Positions 1 through 8,646 of a stretch of DNA of 64,000 nucleotides are shown piece after piece. Numbering within the stretch: the first letter of the stretch is position 1; each line of letters begins with the position of its first letter. This DNA is from Maribacter aquimaris (GTDB lineage: Bacteria > Bacteroidota > Bacteroidia > Flavobacteriales > Flavobacteriaceae): NCBI RefSeq assembly GCF_014596745.1, contig NZ_JABTCF010000010.1:1-64000 (forward strand). Direction: 5' to 3'. The position numbers and the translations under genes are program-made. The notes under the pieces were generated by a model. The model did not search any database and was not told where the DNA came from. It saw nothing but the letters and a program-made list of their open reading frames with translations.

Positions 1-390
1 TGTATTGGACTTGAGTCGAACAATTGGTATTTGAATAAGGAACCTATAGCGGTTTTTGGGTTACCTGGAACCTGTCCCCTCGAGCGCAGTCGAGAGGTCC
101 TTGGTTCCAATAGATTTTAATTGATCTGCTCTGCCCTTGAAAGGACAAGGATTGGACTTGCATCGAACAATTGGTATTTGAATAAGGAACCTATAGCGGT
201 TTTTGGGTTACCTGGAACCTGTCCCCTCGAGCGCAGTCGAGAGGTCCTTGGTTTCAATAGATTTTAATAGATCTCCTCTGCCCTCGACCGGACATGCAAT
301 GGACATGATTTGAATAGTAGGACAATAGGGTATATCGAACAACTGATATTGGAATAAGGAACCTGTCCCCTCGAGCGCAGTCGAGAGGTC
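1..390. repeat. Tandem intergenic repeat, about 147-bp unit, with palindromic core
   Basis: Two near-identical copies of a 147-bp unit begin at 4 and 151 (both start ATTGGACTTG). A shorter degenerate third copy ends at 390. Each copy contains CCTGTCCCCTCGAGCGCAG followed by TCGAGAGGTC, at 71-99, 218-246 and 362-390. CTCGA/TCGAG forms short inverted arms around GCGCAG, so each copy can fold into a small hairpin. No coding potential is visible in this stretch. It lies directly downstream of the minus-strand response regulator (stop at 423), so it may also serve as its 3' end region. Similar GCGCAGTCGA-containing palindromes are common intergenic repeats in flavobacterial genomes; that is general knowledge, not tested here. 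Confidence 0.8.
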
Positions 391-422
391 TTTGGTCAGT
401 ACTGCTCTTTAAACGGAAAATA

Positions 423-1130
423 TCAATTCTTCAATATTTTTGTTTTTACATCATTCAAGTAGCTTCGTCCAATGGTATAACGGGTATTGTCGATTTCGAG
501 ACTATTCCCTTCCACGACCTGCACTTTATCAATGTTGATGGTAAAGGATCGGTGGATGCGAATGAATTGGTCGGCAGGCAGCTCTTCGGTAAAACTACTC
601 AAGGTTTTATGAACGATATATTTCCCTGTTGTGGTTTTGATTCGGATGTAATCCTTTAAACTTTCCACGACCACTATTTCATCCAAATAGATTTTCTGCA
701 ATTTCTTTTTATCTACCTTGACGAAAATACTGGGATGCTCTTTGGTGTTGTTCCGTTCGGTCTGGCCATGGGCTTGTTTCAGTTTAAGGATTCGATTGAC
801 CGATTTTAAAAATCGGGGAAAAGGAATGGGTTTTATCAGATAATCGATGACCTCTAATTCGAAACTCTCCAAAGCAAACTCCTCATGGGCCGTTGTAATG
901 ACGATTAATGGGGCTTCATGTAAGGTTTTTAAGAATTCCAGTCCATCTAAAATAGGCATATTGATATCCAGGAAAATAATATCCACCTCATGGCTTTGCA
1001 GAAAGGTAGATGCATCCACGGCATTGGAGAACGTCTCAACAAGTTCTAGTTCCTTAACTTGTCCTATATAGTTTTTTATGACATTGATGGCCAGTGGTTC
1101 ATCATCTACAATAATCACTTTTAAATCCAT
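423..1130 (-). CDS. LytTR-family response regulator
   Basis: This is a 235-residue cytoplasmic DNA-binding response regulator. The N-terminal receiver domain (about 1-120) has the acidic pair in IIVDDEP, the phospho-acceptor Asp55 in IIFLDINMP, and the conserved Thr and Lys regions (ITTAHEE, YLIKPIPF). The C-terminal part (about 135-235) is a LytTR domain, with IYLDEIVVVESLKDYIRI and FIRIHRSFTINIDKV. The start ATG overlaps the stop of the kinase gene as TAATG (1128-1132), so the two are translationally coupled. It lies divergent to the glycan cluster starting at 2421. That makes it a candidate regulator of the cluster, but LytTR pairs often act elsewhere and no binding site was identified. 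Confidence 0.95.
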   Translation of the reverse strand: MDLKVIIVDDEPLAINVIKNYIGQVKELELVETFSNAVDASTFLQSHEVDIIFLDINMPILDGLEFLKTLHEAPLIVITTAHEEFALESFELEVIDYLIKPIPFPRFLKSVNRILKLKQAHGQTERNNTKEHPSIFVKVDKKKLQKIYLDEIVVVESLKDYIRIKTTTGKYIVHKTLSSFTEELPADQFIRIHRSFTINIDKVQVVEGNSLEIDNTRYTIGRSYLNDVKTKILKN

Positions 1131-2260
1131 TATACCTTTATCTTTAGTTCAACATGAAATACATTGTCCTTCTCATAAATCTGAAGGTCATAATCGTTCT
1201 TCGCATAGGCTAATTCTAGGCGTTTTTTAACATTCGATAGCCCAATACCACCATTTTTGGAAGATGGTTTATCTTTCTTTCTTTTCTTGGGAATGGTGTT
1301 CGAGACCTTAAATAAAAGAACATCATCTTCAATCATGATATTGACATTAATATACATTTTCCCAAGACTTTGATTGGCTCCGTGCTTAAAACAGTTTTCA
1401 ATAAACGTAATAAGCATCATGGGGGAAATTTTCTTATTCTCCAGATTGCCGGAGATATTCATGTTCACCACCAAGGAATCATCAAAACGGATACGTTCCA
1501 AATCTATATAGTTTTGGATGCAATCTATCTCTTTTTTTAGGTCTTGTTTGGGTTTGTTGGATGCATAGAGCAAATAGCGCATCAATTCGGAAAGTTTTAG
1601 AACGACTTCGGGAGCCTTGTCCGACTTTTCCAAGGTCAGCGAATAGATATTGTTCAATGTATTGAAAAAGAAATGGGGGGATATCTGTGATCGTAAAAAT
1701 TTCAATTCCGTGGTCAATTGCCGTTTCTCCAGATCGTGCAATTTATTGGTTTCCCGAAGCCAGTCGGCGGTGATCTTTATCGCGGTCACAAAGGATACCA
1801 CATACAACTCCCCAAGCATGGTGGTAATGGCATAATTCAAGGTCAATGAATCCACTACCTCGATCGCCTCGGGCATTACATTGGTACTGACAAAATAATA
1901 GGTAAGGTTGAATTTGACCAAAAGCATGATCGATAATGACCCCAATACGAACATTGCGTAGGTAAAGTACTTTTTATTGTAAACGTATTTAGGCATCAGG
2001 TAATACACATTAAAATAGGAAAGGGCGATGTGTATCGGAAAACCAATGAGGTTGGTTTTTATGGAATACAAAAGGTCGTTATGAATGTGGCTCCAGCGCA
2101 AGGTGTTGAAGATAAAATAGATAGACCAGAATATGATATGATGCACATAGGAAATATCGTAATCCTTGGATGCATTTCTTTTGATAATCCTATAAAGTCC
2201 TTCATTCACAGAAGGCTGTTTTTCCCTTGGATTTAATTCGTTTTTAATGACGTTGGGCAT
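1130..2260 (-). CDS. LytS-type sensor histidine kinase (His_kinase family)
   Basis: This is a 376-residue membrane kinase without a periplasmic sensor domain. The N-terminal half has about four hydrophobic segments between residues 40 and 170 (for example IIFWSIYFIFNTLRW and AMFVLGSLSIMLLV). The catalytic half starts with the LytS-type phosphorylation region LRSQISPHFFFNTLNNIYSL, whose His is the probable phospho-site. It continues into an atypical HATPase with MMLITFIENCFKHGA (N box) and NGGIGLSNVKKRLEL (G box). It is the sensor partner of the LytTR regulator and shares one base with it. The signal sensed cannot be read from the sequence. The divergent spacer to the GH92 gene (2261-2420) must hold both promoters; I found no exact TAnnTTTG box there, only variants with one extra base. 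Confidence 0.93.
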   Translation of the reverse strand: MPNVIKNELNPREKQPSVNEGLYRIIKRNASKDYDISYVHHIIFWSIYFIFNTLRWSHIHNDLLYSIKTNLIGFPIHIALSYFNVYYLMPKYVYNKKYFTYAMFVLGSLSIMLLVKFNLTYYFVSTNVMPEAIEVVDSLTLNYAITTMLGELYVVSFVTAIKITADWLRETNKLHDLEKRQLTTELKFLRSQISPHFFFNTLNNIYSLTLEKSDKAPEVVLKLSELMRYLLYASNKPKQDLKKEIDCIQNYIDLERIRFDDSLVVNMNISGNLENKKISPMMLITFIENCFKHGANQSLGKMYINVNIMIEDDVLLFKVSNTIPKKRKKDKPSSKNGGIGLSNVKKRLELAYAKNDYDLQIYEKDNVFHVELKIKV

Positions 2261-2420
2261 TGGTGTGTCGTTGTTGGTCTAAAAATGTTCGGATTATCGT
2301 AAAAAGTATAAACATTTATGATTTGCGATTTGTGGGGTAAGATACTTAATTTTTGGAATACTCCTGTTAAATATGGCCCTTGGGCTAACGAATATTTAGA
2401 TTTATAAACCAACCATTACC

Positions 2421-4670
2421 ATGAAGAAATACGTTGTTTTAGCCTTGATTTTAACAACAATGATTTATTCCTGTGCAAAAAAGGAGCAGGGAGTGCCAAC
2501 CAAGAATGTTGTTGATTATGTAAACCCTTTTATCGGGACGGGTGGTCATGGACATACTTATCCCGGTGCAACGTCCCCCTTTGGCCGAGTGCAGCCTAGT
2601 CCGGATAACGGTACGGCGGGCTGGGATTGGTGTTCGGGTTACCATATAACCGATTCGATTATTTCCGGTTTTGCCCAATTACATTTGAGTGGTACCGGTA
2701 TTGGGGATTTGGCCGATGTGCTTTTAATGCCGACTAATGCAGAAAAGGACCTTACCCTTTTTGGGAAATCACGGGATTCCTTACCCTATACCTCACGTTT
2801 TTCGCATAATGATGAGGAGGCTTCCCCAGGGTATTACAGGGTGTTGCTCAAAGATCCGAATATTAATGTGGAGTTAACGGCCAACGATTATGTGGCTTAC
2901 CATAAGTACATTTACAACACCGCCGATAAGCCTTCGTTTATTATCGATTTGGGCTATGCCGTCAATTGGGACAAGCCCTTGGAAAGTCAATTGAAATTGG
3001 AAAGCAGTCAGCGTATCGTAGGCCATCGTTTTAGTACAGGGTGGGCCAAGAACCAAAAAGTATTCTTTGTCATTGAAACCTCAAGTCCTATCATTGGGCA
3101 GCGCCTTATGGGTGACGCACCCATGGGCATATCGGCTACCGAAGTCAATGGGGTTAAGGCTGGTGGTCAGTTTTTCTTTAACGAAAATACCGACAGTGTT
3201 GAAGTGAAAATAGCGGTATCATCGGTAAGTATCGAAAATGCCAAGGAGAACCTGAGACTACAGGGTAGCCCAAGCTTTGGTGAAATACGGGAAAAAACAC
3301 GTGCGGATTGGAGCGGCCTCTTGTCGAATATTTCAGTGGAAACCCCCATAGATAGTTTAAAGACTATTTTTTATACCGCACTCTACCATACCCAAGTGGC
3401 CCCTACAATGTTCAATGATCTGAACGGGGAGTTTAGAATGCAGGACGATAGCATTGCCAAAATTGATTTTAAGATGTATTCATCATTATCGTTATGGGAT
3501 ATCTATAGAGCGGAAACACCGTTACTCAGTATTATGGATCCTAACCGTTTGGACGATATGGTCAAATCGATGTTGGTGTATTATGATCAAAGTGGGGTAT
3601 TGCCCATTTGGGTGTTGTCTGGGAATGAAACCGGGACCATGCCCGGGTATCATTCGGTATCCATTATTGCTGAGGCTATAATGAAGGGACATACGGACTT
3701 TGATATACAGAAGGCCTATACCGCGATGAAAGAGACCATGATGGGCGATGATAGGGGGTTAAAGGCGTATAAGAAATACGGATATATCCCTTTTGAGGTC
3801 ATGGACCAGTCTGTTTCCATAAGTCTTGAGTATGCATACAACGATTGGTGTGTGGCCCAAGTAGCTAAAAAGTTGGGTAAAGACAAGGACTACGCTTATT
3901 TCTTGAAGCGTTCCAAAGCCTATCAGAATTTTTTTGATATCAAATCAGGATTCTTGCGGGGAAAATCAAAAGATGGAAAGCATTTCCATGAACCTTTTGA
4001 TCCAAAAGCATCGAATCATATCGAAGATACTGATTATACCGAGGGAAATGCATGGCAACATAGTTGGTACGTACTGCATGATGTAGACGGATTGATCGAA
4101 CTGCATGGAAGAAAAGAACCATTCGCCCTTATGGTAGAGGAACTTTTTACCGAGGATTCCGATTTGAGTGGTCATAACGTTTCCCCCGATATTTCCGGAC
4201 TCATAGGTCAATATGCCCATGGGAACGAACCAAGCCATCATATTGCCTACATGCTCAATAAAGCGGGTGCCCCATGGCGAACCCAATTTTGGGTGCGTAA
4301 AATATTGGATACCCAATACAGTACACAGCCTGACGGGTTGAGTGGAAATGAGGATTGCGGACAAATGTCTGCGTGGTATGTTATGAGCGCCATGGGAATC
4401 TATCCCATGAATCCGGCCTCCGGGGAATATGAAATTGGAAGTCCGGTCTTCGAGAAAACGACTTTGAAATTACCGAATGGGAAAACGTTCGCGATTTCGG
4501 CCCCGAACACTACAAAAGAGAATATATATGTACAATCGGTAACCTTGAACGGGGAACCACTGGATAAGACCTACATCATGCATGGGGACATTATGGCAGG
4601 AGGTACACTTGAATTTAAAATGGGACCCGAACCAAATAAAAATTGGGCTGTACAAAACGTTACTAAATAA
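2421..4670 (+). CDS. GH92 exo-alpha-mannosidase, lipoprotein (copy 1)
   Basis: This is a 749-residue lipoprotein of glycoside hydrolase family 92, the calcium-dependent inverting exo-alpha-mannosidases. A signal peptide ends in an SPII-type site (TTMIYSCAKK), so the enzyme is probably anchored in a membrane facing the periplasm or surface. The family N-terminal motif is present (VNPFIGTGGHGHTYPGATSP). The general-acid region reads GQYAHGNEPSHH with Glu603, and the calcium/base region reads SGNEDCGQMSAWYVMSAMG. Length matches the family. It opens the plus-strand glycan gene run and is followed after 6 bp by the symporter. Family members cleave alpha-1,2-, 1,3-, 1,4- or 1,6-mannosidic links; the linkage cannot be decided here, though copies 1 and 2 resemble each other most. 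Confidence 0.95.
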   Translation: MKKYVVLALILTTMIYSCAKKEQGVPTKNVVDYVNPFIGTGGHGHTYPGATSPFGRVQPSPDNGTAGWDWCSGYHITDSIISGFAQLHLSGTGIGDLADVLLMPTNAEKDLTLFGKSRDSLPYTSRFSHNDEEASPGYYRVLLKDPNINVELTANDYVAYHKYIYNTADKPSFIIDLGYAVNWDKPLESQLKLESSQRIVGHRFSTGWAKNQKVFFVIETSSPIIGQRLMGDAPMGISATEVNGVKAGGQFFFNENTDSVEVKIAVSSVSIENAKENLRLQGSPSFGEIREKTRADWSGLLSNISVETPIDSLKTIFYTALYHTQVAPTMFNDLNGEFRMQDDSIAKIDFKMYSSLSLWDIYRAETPLLSIMDPNRLDDMVKSMLVYYDQSGVLPIWVLSGNETGTMPGYHSVSIIAEAIMKGHTDFDIQKAYTAMKETMMGDDRGLKAYKKYGYIPFEVMDQSVSISLEYAYNDWCVAQVAKKLGKDKDYAYFLKRSKAYQNFFDIKSGFLRGKSKDGKHFHEPFDPKASNHIEDTDYTEGNAWQHSWYVLHDVDGLIELHGRKEPFALMVEELFTEDSDLSGHNVSPDISGLIGQYAHGNEPSHHIAYMLNKAGAPWRTQFWVRKILDTQYSTQPDGLSGNEDCGQMSAWYVMSAMGIYPMNPASGEYEIGSPVFEKTTLKLPNGKTFAISAPNTTKENIYVQSVTLNGEPLDKTYIMHGDIMAGGTLEFKMGPEPNKNWAVQNVTK

Positions 4671-4676
4671 TCACTT

Positions 4677-6554
4677 ATGAGCATAATAGATATATCCATA
4701 ATCCTACTTTATGTCGTCCTTACCCTTGCCGTCGGTATATGGGTGTCGAAAAGGGCATCCAAGGGTTTAAAATCATATTTCCTGGGGGGTAACGGAATAA
4801 AATGGTATTATTTGGGATTGAGTAATGGTTCGGGCATGTTCGATGTTTCGGGTACGGCTTGGATGGTAGGAATCCTATTTTTATACGGGGTAAAGAGTTT
4901 TATGTTCATGTGGTTGTGGCCGGTTTGGAACCAGATATTCATCATGATGTTCCTAGCGGTATGGATTCGAAGATCCAATATCATGACCGGTTCGGAATGG
5001 ATGCTGACCCGTTTTGGCGATGATCGTGCAGGTAGGGCCGCCCACAGTATTGTTGCCATTTTTGCCGTGATAGCGGCTGTTGGGTTCATTGCCTATTTCT
5101 TTGAAGGGGTAGGTAAATTTATGACCGTAATCTTGCCATGGGATTTTACGTGGCAGGTCGGTGAGACCGTGCTCCTCCTCTCAGAGCAATCCTATGCCTT
5201 GATCATAATCGGTTTAACGACCTTGTACACCGTAAAGGGAGGTATGTTCTCGGTAGTGGCTACCGAGGTATTGCAATATGTTATCATGGTCATAGCGGGT
5301 ATTCTTGTGGCCGGGTACGCCTTTTATGAATTTTCCGATGTACAGATCAATGCCATTATCTCAGAGGAATGGAAGAATGTCTTTTTCGATTGGGAGCTGG
5401 GAAGCCATTGGAGTACCAAATACGATGCTTTTAACAATTTGATTGATTCCGAAGGCTATAAGATGTTCGGAGCCTTTATCGGTATGTCACTCTTCAAGGG
5501 TTTTTTTGCCAGTATCGCCGGACCAACCCCTGGTTTTGATATGCAACGGATCCTTTCAACAAGAACCGTAAAGGAAGCGGCTTACATGAGTGGTTTCACA
5601 GCCTTGGTACTGTATATTCCAAGATATTTGCTTATTGCAGGTATTGTTGTCATCGCTTTGGTGGTTTTGGGTCCTGAAATGGCTGCAGATAGCGGATTGA
5701 CTGGCTTGGAATTGGAAGTGTTGCTGCCAAAGGTCATTAATTTTCATGTTCCTGTAGGTATCAAGGGACTTTTGTTGGCAGGGTTGTTGGCTGCTTTTAT
5801 GAGTACCTTTTCGGCATTTGTCAATGCAGGTCCGGCCTATATCGTAAATGATATCTATAAAAAATATTTTAAGCCGGAAGCTACGGATAAGCATTATATT
5901 AGGGCTAGTCACATTGCTTCGGTCGTCGTGGTTGCCCTAGGGGTTTTTATGGGCTTCTTCGCTGAATCGATAAATTCACTCACCCTTTGGATAACGAGTG
6001 CCCTTTATGGGGGGTATGTAGCCGCGAATTTTTTAAAATGGATTTGGTGGCGGTTTAATGGATGGGGATATTTCTGGGGTATGGCCTCAGGGTTGTTTAT
6101 AGCGACCTTACAATTTATCCTGGATCAGAATAAGGCCAATCTGGAAGTGGGTACATGGTTACATGATTTGGCCCAGATACCTGCTATCTATGTCTTTCCC
6201 GTCATTTTTGCAGTATCTTTATTGGGGTCATTCCTAGGTACGTTCCTCACTCCGGCAACAGGTATGGAGACCTTGGGGAAATTCTATATGAACGTGCACC
6301 CCTGGGGCTTTTGGAAGCCTGTTGTTAAGGCACTGAACAAAGAAGGTAGAACGGTGGGTAAAAACAATGAATTTTGGAAGGATATGGGTAATTGTGCCGT
6401 GGGTATCATTTGGCAATCAAGCATGATCGTCTTGCCCATATACTTTATGGTTAGGGATTACCCAAAAACCTGGGCGGCATTCGCAATTTTTTTAGTGACC
6501 ACCATAATCCTGAAATTTACCTGGTTGGACAAAATCCGGAAAATCCCAAATTAA
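4677..6554 (+). CDS. Sodium:solute symporter (SSS family)
   Basis: This is a 625-residue polytopic inner-membrane transporter with about 13-14 hydrophobic segments. The beginning DISIILLYVVLTLAVGIWVS and motifs such as LLLAGLLAAFMSTFSAFVN are typical of the SSS family, which couples import of sugars, amino acids or nucleosides to sodium entry. The start lies 6 bp after the GH92 stop, and the GH130 gene follows 32 bp later, so it is very probably co-transcribed with both. From context it would bring mannose or small mannosides such as Man-GlcNAc into the cytoplasm, where GH130 enzymes act. The substrate is inference from neighbours; the family call is firm. Confidence 0.93.
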   Translation: MSIIDISIILLYVVLTLAVGIWVSKRASKGLKSYFLGGNGIKWYYLGLSNGSGMFDVSGTAWMVGILFLYGVKSFMFMWLWPVWNQIFIMMFLAVWIRRSNIMTGSEWMLTRFGDDRAGRAAHSIVAIFAVIAAVGFIAYFFEGVGKFMTVILPWDFTWQVGETVLLLSEQSYALIIIGLTTLYTVKGGMFSVVATEVLQYVIMVIAGILVAGYAFYEFSDVQINAIISEEWKNVFFDWELGSHWSTKYDAFNNLIDSEGYKMFGAFIGMSLFKGFFASIAGPTPGFDMQRILSTRTVKEAAYMSGFTALVLYIPRYLLIAGIVVIALVVLGPEMAADSGLTGLELEVLLPKVINFHVPVGIKGLLLAGLLAAFMSTFSAFVNAGPAYIVNDIYKKYFKPEATDKHYIRASHIASVVVVALGVFMGFFAESINSLTLWITSALYGGYVAANFLKWIWWRFNGWGYFWGMASGLFIATLQFILDQNKANLEVGTWLHDLAQIPAIYVFPVIFAVSLLGSFLGTFLTPATGMETLGKFYMNVHPWGFWKPVVKALNKEGRTVGKNNEFWKDMGNCAVGIIWQSSMIVLPIYFMVRDYPKTWAAFAIFLVTTIILKFTWLDKIRKIPN

Positions 6555-6586
6555 TTCGTATAACTTAAATTAAAGAAAGAGATAGC

Positions 6587-7549
6587 ATGAAGATTCCTTG
6601 GCAAGATAGACCTGATAATAGTAGTGATGTTCTTTGGAGGTATAGTGAAAACCCAATAATAAATAGGAATGATATTCCCTCATCCAACAGTATCTTTAAT
6701 AGTGCCGTTGTGCCTTTTGAAGATGGCTTTGCAGGGGTTTTCAGATGTGATAACAAAGCGGTTCAAATGAATATTTTTGCCGGTTTCAGTAAAGATGGTA
6801 TCCATTGGGAGATCAACCATGAACCTATTCAAATGCAGGCCGGTAATACGCCCATGATCGAATCGGATTACAAATACGATCCTAGGGTGGTGTTTATTGA
6901 GGACCGTTATTGGATCACTTGGTGCAATGGGTATCACGGACCTACGATCGGTATTGCCTATACTTTTGATTTTAAGGAATTCTTCCAATGTGAGAATGCC
7001 TTTTTGCCCTTCAATAGGAACGGCGTATTGTTTCCTGAAAAAATCAATGGTCGTTACGCCATGTTAAGTCGTCCCAGTGATAATGGGCATACACCTTTCG
7101 GTGATATTTATGTGAGTTTTAGTCCGGATATGAAATACTGGGGCGAGCATAGATGTGTTATGAAAGTAACCCCTTTTGAGGACAGTGCTTGGCAAAGTTG
7201 TAAAATAGGCGCGGGAACCGTTCCTATCCTAACCGACGAAGGGTGGCTCATTTTCTATCATGGGGTGATCAATACCTGTAATGGATTCCGTTATTCCGTA
7301 GGGTCGGCGATTTTGGATGAAAAAGAACCGGATAAGGTAAAATACAGGACACAACCTTACCTTTTGGCACCGACTGAATTGTATGAGCAGGTTGGCGATG
7401 TACCCAATGTGGTATTCCCTTGTGCGGCCCTACATTCCATCGAGGAAGATAAAGTAGCCCTTTATTACGGGGCAGCGGATACGGTTACGGCGATGGCCTT
7501 TGGTCGTATTTCGGAAATCCTTGAATTCACGAAGAAGAATAGTCTATAA
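6587..7549 (+). CDS. GH130 beta-mannoside phosphorylase
   Basis: This is a 320-residue cytoplasmic protein with no signal peptide. It belongs to GH130, the five-bladed beta-propeller phosphorylases that split beta-1,4-mannosides with inorganic phosphate to give mannose-1-phosphate. Family landmarks are the start region [16 protein letters not shown], the catalytic Asp98 in [32 protein letters not shown], and the phosphate-site region CKIGAGTVP with GWLIFYHGV. Its place beside a symporter and an N-glycan gene set favours the type acting on Man-beta-1,4-GlcNAc from the N-glycan core, rather than plant mannan oligosaccharides. That specificity is inference. The next gene starts 13 bp downstream. 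Confidence 0.93.
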   Translation: MKIPWQDRPDNSSDVLWRYSENPIINRNDIPSSNSIFNSAVVPFEDGFAGVFRCDNKAVQMNIFAGFSKDGIHWEINHEPIQMQAGNTPMIESDYKYDPRVVFIEDRYWITWCNGYHGPTIGIAYTFDFKEFFQCENAFLPFNRNGVLFPEKINGRYAMLSRPSDNGHTPFGDIYVSFSPDMKYWGEHRCVMKVTPFEDSAWQSCKIGAGTVPILTDEGWLIFYHGVINTCNGFRYSVGSAILDEKEPDKVKYRTQPYLLAPTELYEQVGDVPNVVFPCAALHSIEEDKVALYYGAADTVTAMAFGRISEILEFTKKNSL

Positions 7550-7562
7550 AACATCGTAAGTT

Positions 7563-8642
7563 ATGAATCGGTATCTGGATACGAAGAAAATCATTAGCCT
7601 TATACTTTTTGTGTTGTATATGGGGCCTGTTTGGTTGGTTGCCCAGGAAACTCCGCGCAAGTATGTGTCCTTTAAGGCCATCGATGGAATCCAGGTTGAT
7701 GGTATGGATAAGGAGGATTCATGGAAAAAAGCCGATTGGAGCGATACCTTTATTGATATCGAGGGGAAGAAAGAACCTACCTACAAGACGCAGATGAAAA
7801 TGGTCTGGGATGAAGAGTACCTGTATTTCTTCGCGAAATTGGAAGAGCCCAACGTTTGGGGGACATTGAAACAAAGGGATACAATCATTTTCTATAACAA
7901 CGATTTCGAGATTTTCATCGATCCCGATGGGGATACCCATAATTATATGGAGTTTGAAATGAATGCCTTAAATACGATATGGGATTTGTTTTTGACCAAA
8001 CCTTACCGAAACCAAGGAAAGGTACTTGATAGCTGGGACATTCAAGGTGTTATGACGGCGGTGCATGTAGAGGGCACCTTGAATAATCCCAACGATATCG
8101 ATAAGGGGTGGAGTGTTGAGATTGCCATTCCATGGGAGGTTTTAAAAGAGGCCAATTCCCATAATGATATTCCTGTCAATGAATTTTGGCGTTTTGGTTT
8201 TTCGAGGGTCAATTGGGAATTTGAGGTTGTTGATGGGCGATACGCAAGAAAGAAGGATGCAAAGGGGAACTATTTACCAGAATACAATTGGGTATGGTCC
8301 CCCCAATGGGTCATCAATATGCATGAACCTGAAAAATGGGGCTATGTGTATTTTTCCGAAAAGGAAGTAGGTACGGCCGATACTTTTTCGATACCTGGGG
8401 ATGAACATATAAAATGGTATCTCTATGAATTGTACCGGGATTTGATTAATGGTGAAAAAAAAGAGGGTGCTTGGAAGAAAGCGGATGGACAAGCCTTTGG
8501 AACAACCAAAAAAATCCTTGGGAAAAAGATAGTTCCCGTATTGGAACGTCATAAGGATGGGTTTATTCTTTGGACAAAGAGTCCATTCACAAATAAGACC
8601 TTGATGATCAAGGATGATGGTAAATTTTCAAGTATTGATTGA
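7563..8642 (+). CDS. Secreted CBM9-like carbohydrate-binding protein
   Basis: This is a 359-residue exported protein with an N-terminal signal (ISLILFVLYMGPVWLVAQ). The region of about residues 35-265 looks like the family 9-type carbohydrate-binding beta-sandwich. It has IDGIQVDGMDKEDSWKKADW, the MKMVWDEEYLYFFAKLEEP strand pair, the NDFEIFIDPDGDTHNYMEFE segment and WSVEIAIPWEVL. Such proteins without an attached catalytic domain occur often in flavobacterial PULs. The last 90 residues are not recognisable. A glycan-binding role is inferred; no catalytic residues are seen. It ends 4 bp before the chosen start of the next GH92. Confidence 0.8.
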   Translation: MNRYLDTKKIISLILFVLYMGPVWLVAQETPRKYVSFKAIDGIQVDGMDKEDSWKKADWSDTFIDIEGKKEPTYKTQMKMVWDEEYLYFFAKLEEPNVWGTLKQRDTIIFYNNDFEIFIDPDGDTHNYMEFEMNALNTIWDLFLTKPYRNQGKVLDSWDIQGVMTAVHVEGTLNNPNDIDKGWSVEIAIPWEVLKEANSHNDIPVNEFWRFGFSRVNWEFEVVDGRYARKKDAKGNYLPEYNWVWSPQWVINMHEPEKWGYVYFSEKEVGTADTFSIPGDEHIKWYLYELYRDLINGEKKEGAWKKADGQAFGTTKKILGKKIVPVLERHKDGFILWTKSPFTNKTLMIKDDGKFSSID

Positions 8643-8646
8643 GTTT

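Noticed and set aside
1-390. CRISPR array
   Set aside because: The unit is about 147 bp with near-identical 'spacers', so it is a plain tandem repeat; no cas genes occur in the window.
847-1071. Plus-strand open frame inside the response regulator gene
   Set aside because: It is antisense to a clear receiver domain and its translation is low-complexity Ser/Thr-rich, so it is a shadow. The same applies to the many other opposite-strand frames within GH92, SusC, prfA and amt genes.
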